From assembly GCA_934045905.1 (NCBI GenBank), contig OW203768.1, positions 8,956,316-9,020,315 on the forward strand: 64,000 bases of DNA, in the 5' to 3' direction. Within the stretch, counting starts at the first letter, position 1; every line of letters starts with the position of its first letter. This DNA is from Leuctra nigra. Its lineage: Eukaryota; Arthropoda; Insecta; Plecoptera; Leuctridae. The notes below the pieces were generated by a model. The model was not told the origin of the DNA. It ran no database searches and saw only the letters and a list, made by a program, of their open reading frames with translations. Positions 57,801 through 64,000 of this stretch are shown here, piece after piece. The position numbers and the translations under genes are program-made.

Positions 57801-60524
57801 CATGTTCACGGCCTACGAAATTCAGAGCAAGAGAAAATAAGAAAAATAACATTTGAAGTTTCTTGCCAGATGACGTTTTTAATGTCATGTGCTGGTTTAG
57901 ACCGTATTAGTATCTTATTATGAATTTATTATAATTACAAAAGGATAAGGTGCTCGTCTTAGGTGAGTTTCGGTTATTAATTTATTCACAAAAGGCAGAA
58001 GATGTAATTTTAGACATGATGGCAATAAAACGCCTCCATCTTAGTTATAGTTTTCAATAAATACCAATGTCAAATCGAAGCGCGCAACCGTTCCTGACAG
58101 ACAGACAGACAGACAGACAGACACACAGACAGAACTGGGTAACTATAAGTAAGATATTTTGAAATGTTGAATTTCCAATAGTTGCACACCATGAATTAGA
58201 ATGCATGTGCTATTTTTATGAAATTTTAATATCTACAGAAAAGAAATTAATTGCGTTGTCCCACTATGTACCGTTGTCCCACTATATACCGCTTTCCGGT
58301 ACATACTGAGACACTGCTGAGTGCTGGTACATACTGGGACAATGCTTTTTTTCAAGGGAAATACAATGGAATAATTTTTGAAACAAGTGAATTGTGATTT
58401 ATTATCTGATGTATTTACTTTACTTATAGATAGGTAATTAGTCCGTTTTAATCCCGTCATTAATCCACCGCCTTCGAGGAATTTTCGTCATCTTTTTTTG
58501 GGGGAAAAATATATGTTAAAAGATTAATTCAGGTCCATTAAAAAATTTGGTATGAATTAAAACGTCAATTAACTACTTGTATCAAAAAACAATTTAAGAC
58601 CTACACAAAAGTTATGAACAGAAATATAGCCCAGTGGTACATAGTGGGACATGTCCCACTATATACTGTTCTGACTGTCCCAGTATATACCGTTTAACAA
58701 TATTTTTATTTTTATTTTTTCAAATATGAAGGCAGGTGAAGAGAACATTCATCAATAAACCTACTTCATGGCAATTTAATACACATCATAACCATACTTT
58801 TAAACTAGCCATAATAAGTAAGAGAAAAAAGTTATCAAAAACATTGTAAACACCAATTGTCTACATTTTGCAAAACTGATATTACAGTGGAGTATCTCAA
58901 TTATTTCAAATACAAACATATCTTAAAAATATGTCCAGGAGATGTGATTTATTGTGCGGACATCAATTATGCATCTTCACTATTTTTTTTCTTGACCACA
59001 AGGCGAGAAATTCAAATGTCCCACTATGTACCGTGTCCCACTATATACCGGCCTCCCCTACCTAAATAATAAATATAGACAAATTTAAAAAATGATAACC
59101 TACAACATTGCACCATTGCTCATTGCTCATTGCAAGCATGAAGTCGATTTTTCTCTATTGCAATAGCATGTTTTTAAACACTAGGAAAACACTCAGTGTA
59201 ACGCATTGATAAGCGAGCACCGATACATGCAAAACCTTCAACCAAACAATTGAACACGAACCACTCAATCAAAGATAACTACTAACATTATTTCTGGTTT
59301 TCTTTGAGAATTTCCAATTTCCATACACTCTGGAATATGTTAACAGATCCGCATGTGGCGTGCGCGAATTTTGTACTATTCAAAAAATCTCCTTACAGCT
59401 CTTCAAAAATCTTAAATGGCAATAAGTAGTAGGTATATAAATTTACTTGACTGATCACGCTGATTAGTAAATATTAGTAAAAAAAATATATAGATAATGT
59501 TGGTTTTGATCACCATGCCAAATTTGAACTTAATCTGAGCATTTCGATTTTCGACCAATTGGAATATTTTTAAAAATTTTAACCAATTGGAGGAATTTTC
59601 TGGAACTTGGTCAAATTTGAGTCAATGTTGGTCTTAATAACCAGAAAAAATATTGAATTGATCAAACCAACCAATCAGAAGATAATATTTTTTAAATTTG
59701 AACCAATCTAAGGATTTCAAAAAAAACTCAGCTTGCATACACTTGAATGTACTATGCAAAATTTCAGCTTGATCCGAGAAATGCTGTTCGTGTGACCTGT
59801 ATATCGCCAACAATTTGAAAAAATAACAGAATTAAAACAGAGGTCCGTGCCAGAAGAGTCTAAGGATTCAATAACAAATTCAATAATAAACAAATAATAT
59901 TCAATAATAACAAAAACTTGCTCAAAAACAATAATAAATAAAGCAATGGAAATCCCCTTTCTGTTCTTCGTCATCAACATAATCAGAATCATCTAGCACC
60001 ACATTGTGCTAATTTAATTCTTGTACCTTTGACGTTTGGATGTTTGATAAATGACTTTCACACAGTTTCAGGTTTACTTAAGAAAGATCTCCATGTTAGA
60101 CCTTAGAATCTTGGAACTCCCAGAAAGTTCTATAAAGTTAATTAAAATGGCAGTATTGTCTGTAACTACTTTTTCGTCACTCTAAGTCTTAACGCAATGT
60201 GCAGGTCAGAGGCAGACGGAACTGGCGCTGACCACCGGCCGAATGTTCAAGACTGAAGAGGCCCTCCTCCTGGGCCTCATCGACGAGATCGCCACGGACA
60301 AGGCCGACGCGATCAAGAAGGCCGAGAGCTTCTTGTCGCTGATGTCGGGAATCCCCCGCGACGCACGGAGCCTCACCAAGAAGGCGGTGCGCGAGGACGC
60401 TCTCACCTGGCTCGTCAAGAACAAGGAGAAGGATTTGAACACGTTCCTCACGTTCGTCACGATGCCCAAGGTGCAGCAAGGGCTCGAGATGTACCTGGAG
60501 ATGTTGAAGTCCAAGAAGCAGTGA
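54900..60524 (+). CDS. ECI1: Mitochondrial enoyl-CoA delta isomerase, copy 3 (divergent paralogue)
   Basis: Five exons at the same junctions as copies 1 and 2: 54900-55026, 55260-55384, 55855-56001, 56079-56226 and 60205-60524, giving 288 aa. The N-terminus is rich in Arg and Ser (RAASVRWFSAG), as for mitochondrial import. FSAGLDI, PAGGC and GLNETQLGIVAP match the mammalian enzyme more closely than copy 1 does. The last exon is much richer in G and C at third positions than the same exon of copies 1 and 2. The exon 4 donor is the normal GT (ATCG|GTGAGC). Intron 4 is 4 kb and holds three transposon-derived blocks. This is probably the ancestral gene. Confidence 0.93.
57423..57629. mobile_element. 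Nested TA-flanked MITE, same family as 9198-9423
   Basis: Ends CACTCGGCCAAACATAAATT and AATTTTTGTTTGGCCGAGTG are inverted repeats; TA lies at 57421-57422 and 57630-57631. The interior matches 9198-9423 in the same orientation or its inverse. Non-coding. Confidence 0.75.
58094..58130. repeat. GACA microsatellite
   Basis: Consecutive CAGA/GACA units with one CACA interruption, inside the 2.6-kb transposon. Confidence 0.85.
59180..59835. mobile_element. Interspersed repeat, copy 2
   Basis: Starts CTAGGAAAACACTCAGTGTA, as at 19528, and keeps the internal AACCAATCAGAAGATA and TTGAACCAAT words. It lies in intron 4 of isomerase copy 3. Class unresolved. Confidence 0.55.
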
Positions 60525-61468
60525 ACGCGCTCATGCGGGACTGTAAGTTTGACATTGTTCTGTTGCATGTGCATTGTATAATACCGTTGGGCTGCAGTAG
60601 GTTTACTCGTCGGACTGTTCCGAACCTGCTCGGAGCAGCTTGGAACAGGTGATTGTGTTCGTCGGCTTGCAGAAAGTATAGGGCTGGTGCAAGTTGGAGC
60701 AACTTGAAATCAGAGCAAACGCAACGAACAGACCTAGTCTTTAGTTCACTTTTCATAAATTTTGTATCGCTAACTGATACCTAGGTACCGAAAAGGATAG
60801 TTCATATTTTTTATCTGATACTATGTTTTGACTTGGAATTCATTAATTTAATGCCGATAGTGTAGGTTTATCATGATAATTTTATTATTTCCGTCCATTT
60901 TACTAGATTGTAAGTTGTAACATTGTTTTCGTGTCAGCCCTGCGGTATTCTATTTGTATGCACAGCACCTTACTCATTCGAGTGAGACATTAACTTGATG
61001 ATATTGATTTCAAAGCAGAGTAGGTGTGAGTTGAATAATAAGCATTGATTTGATTTTAAAATATTACTGCTAATTTGCATTTATATTTTTTAAAATTTGA
61101 TTACAGTTTACTTTGGATACACTGAATTCAGGTATGAATACAATTTTTTCCATACTTTGATGTACTACTCGCTACTAAAATACCTACCTCAAGTAACAAA
61201 ACCACAAAAATCACCATCTACCTACTCTGATTTAAAATAAAGTTGTTTTCATATTTGTAAGGAATAGAGAGAAGAAACTGGACTTTCATCCAATACATAA
61301 CACAAATATGTCTGATTTTAAAATCAATGTGTCACTTTTATACTGTTAAAGTTTATACATTACATGGTTAATCAAATAAATGTGGGTTGTTAAAATTGGT
61401 TTAATTAATATCATTCCTATAAAATGAATCCTGCTTTTAACTTGTAGTATAGACTCCAAGCGGCAAGG
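60525..61468. other. Convergent intergenic region, isomerase copy 3 / DRC3
   Basis: Contains both 3' UTRs. AATAAA words for the plus strand occur near 61235 and 61375. I found no clear minus-strand signal close to the DRC3 stop. No other feature. Confidence 0.4.
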
Positions 61469-64000
61469 TCAAATCCCCGACCTGGCGGTATTGCCCGACA
61501 TGCCCTGGAGGTCGTCGAATTCATCTCGCTGAATGTCCAGGAAGTGGTTGATCTCCATGACGCAGGCTCGATCTCGCTTGACCTCCTCCCTGCAACAGAG
61601 TGGGGGTGAGCGATGGTGATAGTGAGCGATGGTGATACAGAGTATGATGATACAGAGCGATGGTGATAGTGAGCGATGTGATACAGAGCGATGGCGATAC
61701 AGAGTGATGGTGCAAGAGGAGCAAGTTGCACATACTTGTGGATGTTCTCGCAGAACTCCTTGGCCCAGCCACGGATGCGAGAGACGAGCTGGTCTTCTCG
61801 GCTGTCGATCAGCTGCATGTGCATGTCATGTGAGGCGGACAATGCGTTTCCAAGTGAGTCTTTGTCTACCATTATCTGCATGAAGACAGAATCATTCCTA
61901 AAATTTTCATGTGCCTTTTCTGATTGTGTCTAGATCTTGCAGCAATATCCACTAGGTAATTTACTTCCCTTTCCTCCCTTTGTAGAGCCTTTGTATTTTT
62001 TTCACACTTTTTTTAAATTTTGTTCTTATGTTCCTAAGCAGTTATCTTTTGAATAAAATTATTTCAATTTTTAATTCAGCTAAGTACCTACCTATATAAA
62101 AAAATGAGAAACGCCCATAACTTTTCGAGATTTAAATTTTTCAAAGAGACGCACAAAGAGCAATTGACCTCTACAACTTTGTCTCTTTAACATCTATTCT
62201 ATCTTCAACAAGACAGTCAAAATCTTAAAAATGGCAGGTAAAGTCTTGTCCTTCCTCTGCAGAAAGAAAACTTTTCTCTGGATCTTGGAAGTAATCAATA
62301 CCATAAAAAACACTCCGTGTAAAAATACCAGCCAAGTCTCTTCAACTTATAGTATAGAATAGAATAATATAGTATTGTATTAGCTGAATTCTGCTACAAA
62401 CAATAAACTACTACTACTAAAAAAAAAATAGAAGAAATCTAAAAATTCAGCACTGAAAAGTAGTGATATCAAACAATTGGCCAAGTCAAAACTTTTCAAA
62501 AAATACTTGGCGCATCGTGCATATAAATAGTATAGAAGTAGGCAGGAAATTAAATGTACTCATCTACACATGTCATAAAAAAAACGATGCGCCAAGTATT
62601 TTTTGAAAAGTTTTGACTTGGCCAATTGTTTGATATCACTACTTTTCAGTGCTGAATTTTTAGATTTCTTCTATTTTTTTTTAGTTGAAGAGACTTGGCT
62701 GGTATTTTTACACGGAGTGTTTTTTATGGGGATATCACTCCTTTTTTCAGTTTATTCTTACAGCTTGTAACATTATATTGTGGCACCAAAGACTATTATT
62801 CCTTAAAAAAATACGCCTTTGTGATTTGTATGCTAAGAAAAGTTGTGCTTGTTGCTATGTAAATGCTATAAATAATATGCTATGAAGTATAGCGAAAGTT
62901 TGGTTCCAATCGGTCTAGCCGTTCTCGAGTTATGGCATCACTTCCGGTTTTCAAAATGGCGGCTGGCGTCAGTGCCACCTAAAATATGTATTTATAAATG
63001 TTATATAACATAAAAAGTCTTCTGAATATATTGTTATAAAAGATGATTATAGTCTGATTTTTCATTTTTATGACATCATTTCCGGTTTCGGTAATAGTAC
63101 ATTTCTGTTTAGACTATTGATATTTTATATAGATGACAGTCCGAATCGTTTGGCGCTAGTTTCGTCCCGATCGGTCCATCCGTTTTTGAGATATGACGTC
63201 ACTTCCGGTTTCAAAATGGCGGCACAAAAAATTCTTGGGGGCAAGGTATCATCAGACGCCAAAAGTGCACATGTGGTAAAAATTTCAGATCGATCGGTTT
63301 AGCCGTTTAGGCTGTGGCCCTGTCAACAATGTTTCCTGATATCTGAATCATCATCATCAGATAGCTTTAAGAAGGGGTATAATTTCACTGTTTTCATGGC
63401 CCTCTAGCTCGCAAATGGCAAAACCTGTTGTTCCCAAATTTGGTATATGGGGTGGGGTGGGCCATAGCTCGAAATTAAGACATTTCACAACAATGTGAGA
63501 TTTTCCAATTTTAAGATCCAGTAGGCCGAAAATGCCATGTTGTTGCTTACAGTAAAAGTGTTTGGTCTGCTCCTCAGTTTATTAGGCATTTACGGTATGT
63601 TGAGTGAGTGTGAGTGTACAGTACGACTTGGCTGGGTGGAGCGACCGCTCCACTAGATTCATGCTTTTTTTCTCCATGGCTACCTACTCCAACAAAACCG
63701 GATCGGAGCAGTCAAATCCCATATCAAATCATACTTGAGGATAATATTTATATTACTCACAGATCTGAGTTCCGATATCACTAGTTCCGGTCCGTCCACG
63801 GTGAGATGCGTCAAGTAGTTGTTCGCGCAGTCCGAGATCTGCTCGTTGAACCGGACCTCCAGATTCCGACACTGAACGAACAATCCCTGCGCTCCCTCGA
63901 TGAAGACATTGACGACGTCGGTGAGGTTCCTCTCGAAGTTGCCGTTGATCTCGTCGATCTGTTCGAAGAGCAGCATCTCGGCGTTCATATGCTGCTGCCA
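61469..64000 (-). CDS. DRC3: Dynein regulatory complex subunit 3 (DRC3/LRRC48), C-terminal part
   Basis: Three exons on the minus strand: 63761-64000 and beyond, 61736-61875 and 61469-61589. The visible C-terminus is about 167 aa. The coiled-coil region shows EQIDEINGNFERN, the conserved VDKDSLGNALSASHD followed by IDSREDQLVSRI, and EINHFLDIQRDEFDDL near the end, aligning with the DRC3 pattern VDKD..NA..ASHD..L.KIDNRED. DRC3 is part of the nexin-dynein regulatory complex of motile axonemes, in insects chiefly sperm flagella. The leucine-rich repeat part lies beyond the right edge. The intron 61876-63760 contains a Helitron-like element. Confidence 0.82.
61605..61720. repeat. Minisatellite, about 15-bp unit (AGCGATGGTGATACAG)
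   Basis: Six to seven degenerate units fill the small DRC3 intron between 61589 and 61736. Confidence 0.75.
62301..63659. mobile_element. Helitron-like repeat, copy 2, in DRC3 intron
   Basis: Same start (CCATAAAAAACACTCCGTG), same fold-back region (62301-62735) and same end (GTGGAGCGACCGCTCCAC, then TAGATT) as 6041-7191. It keeps about 120 bases near 63345-63470 that copy 1 has lost. No coding frame is supported. Confidence 0.55.

Larger units (their letters stand above)
56428..59058. mobile_element. 2.6-kb TA-flanked DNA transposon with GGGGAGGCCGGTA ends
   Basis: Ends GGGGAGGCCGGTACATAGTG and its inverse, CACTATATACCGGCCTCCCC, have one mismatch. TA lies on both sides (56426-56427, 59059-59060). 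The words CCCACTATGTACCG and CCCACTATATACCG recur in both orientations at the ends, around 58258-58345 and around 58632-58690. No long frame remains; a short Cys-containing frame near 56951 is not enough to name a protein. A MITE (57423-57629) is nested inside. Confidence 0.7.

Overview
The window is nuclear DNA from an arthropod, almost certainly an insect. Every gene is split by GT-AG or GC-AG introns, the intergenic DNA is AT-rich, and it is crowded with DNA transposons, MITEs and LINEs. The gene set is animal: TUG/ASPSCR1, a scarface-type serine protease homologue, mRpS34, gamma-glutamyl hydrolase, a MAK/ICK kinase, mitochondrial enoyl-CoA isomerases and DRC3. A hemipteroid insect is possible from the general look of the sequence, but I cannot fix the order.

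Layout. 1-1337 (minus) is the 5' part of a TUG/ASPSCR1 gene that runs off the left edge. 1338-10660 has no gene I can support; it holds a decayed hAT-like element with tandem repeats, a 472-bp MITE, a nest of three transposons (5835-8560) and a TA-flanked MITE. 10666-24824 (plus) is a large clip-domain serine protease homologue (about 1198 aa, catalytic Ser replaced by Gly) with long Gly/His/Pro/Asn-rich inserts. 25184-25920 (plus) is mRpS34, convergent with gamma-glutamyl hydrolase (26482-29489, minus). A MAK-type kinase follows (30010-39874, plus); its fourth intron has swallowed two RTE-type LINE copies in tandem. 41949-46458 is a complete Ty3-type LTR retrotransposon with LTRs that look identical by eye. 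46656-60524 (plus) holds three tandem genes for mitochondrial enoyl-CoA delta isomerase, with a LINE and a long palindrome between copies 2 and 3. 61469-64000 (minus) is the C-terminal part of DRC3 and runs off the right edge.

The genes are not an operon and share no pathway as a block. Two themes stand out. First, the protease homologue has a clip domain whose two cysteine clusters are about 400 residues apart, with an R-X-R-R type site at each side of a His/Gly-rich block; it also carries repeated short motifs in its introns and 3' region. Second, the isomerase cluster records its own history: copies 1 and 2 and their upstream DNA are a segmental duplication, and the LTR element and a LINE 3' end entered copy 1 afterwards, because copy 2 still shows the empty sites.

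Exon boundaries were read by hand from splice signals, reading-frame continuity and protein family similarity; all phases close. No database search was run.
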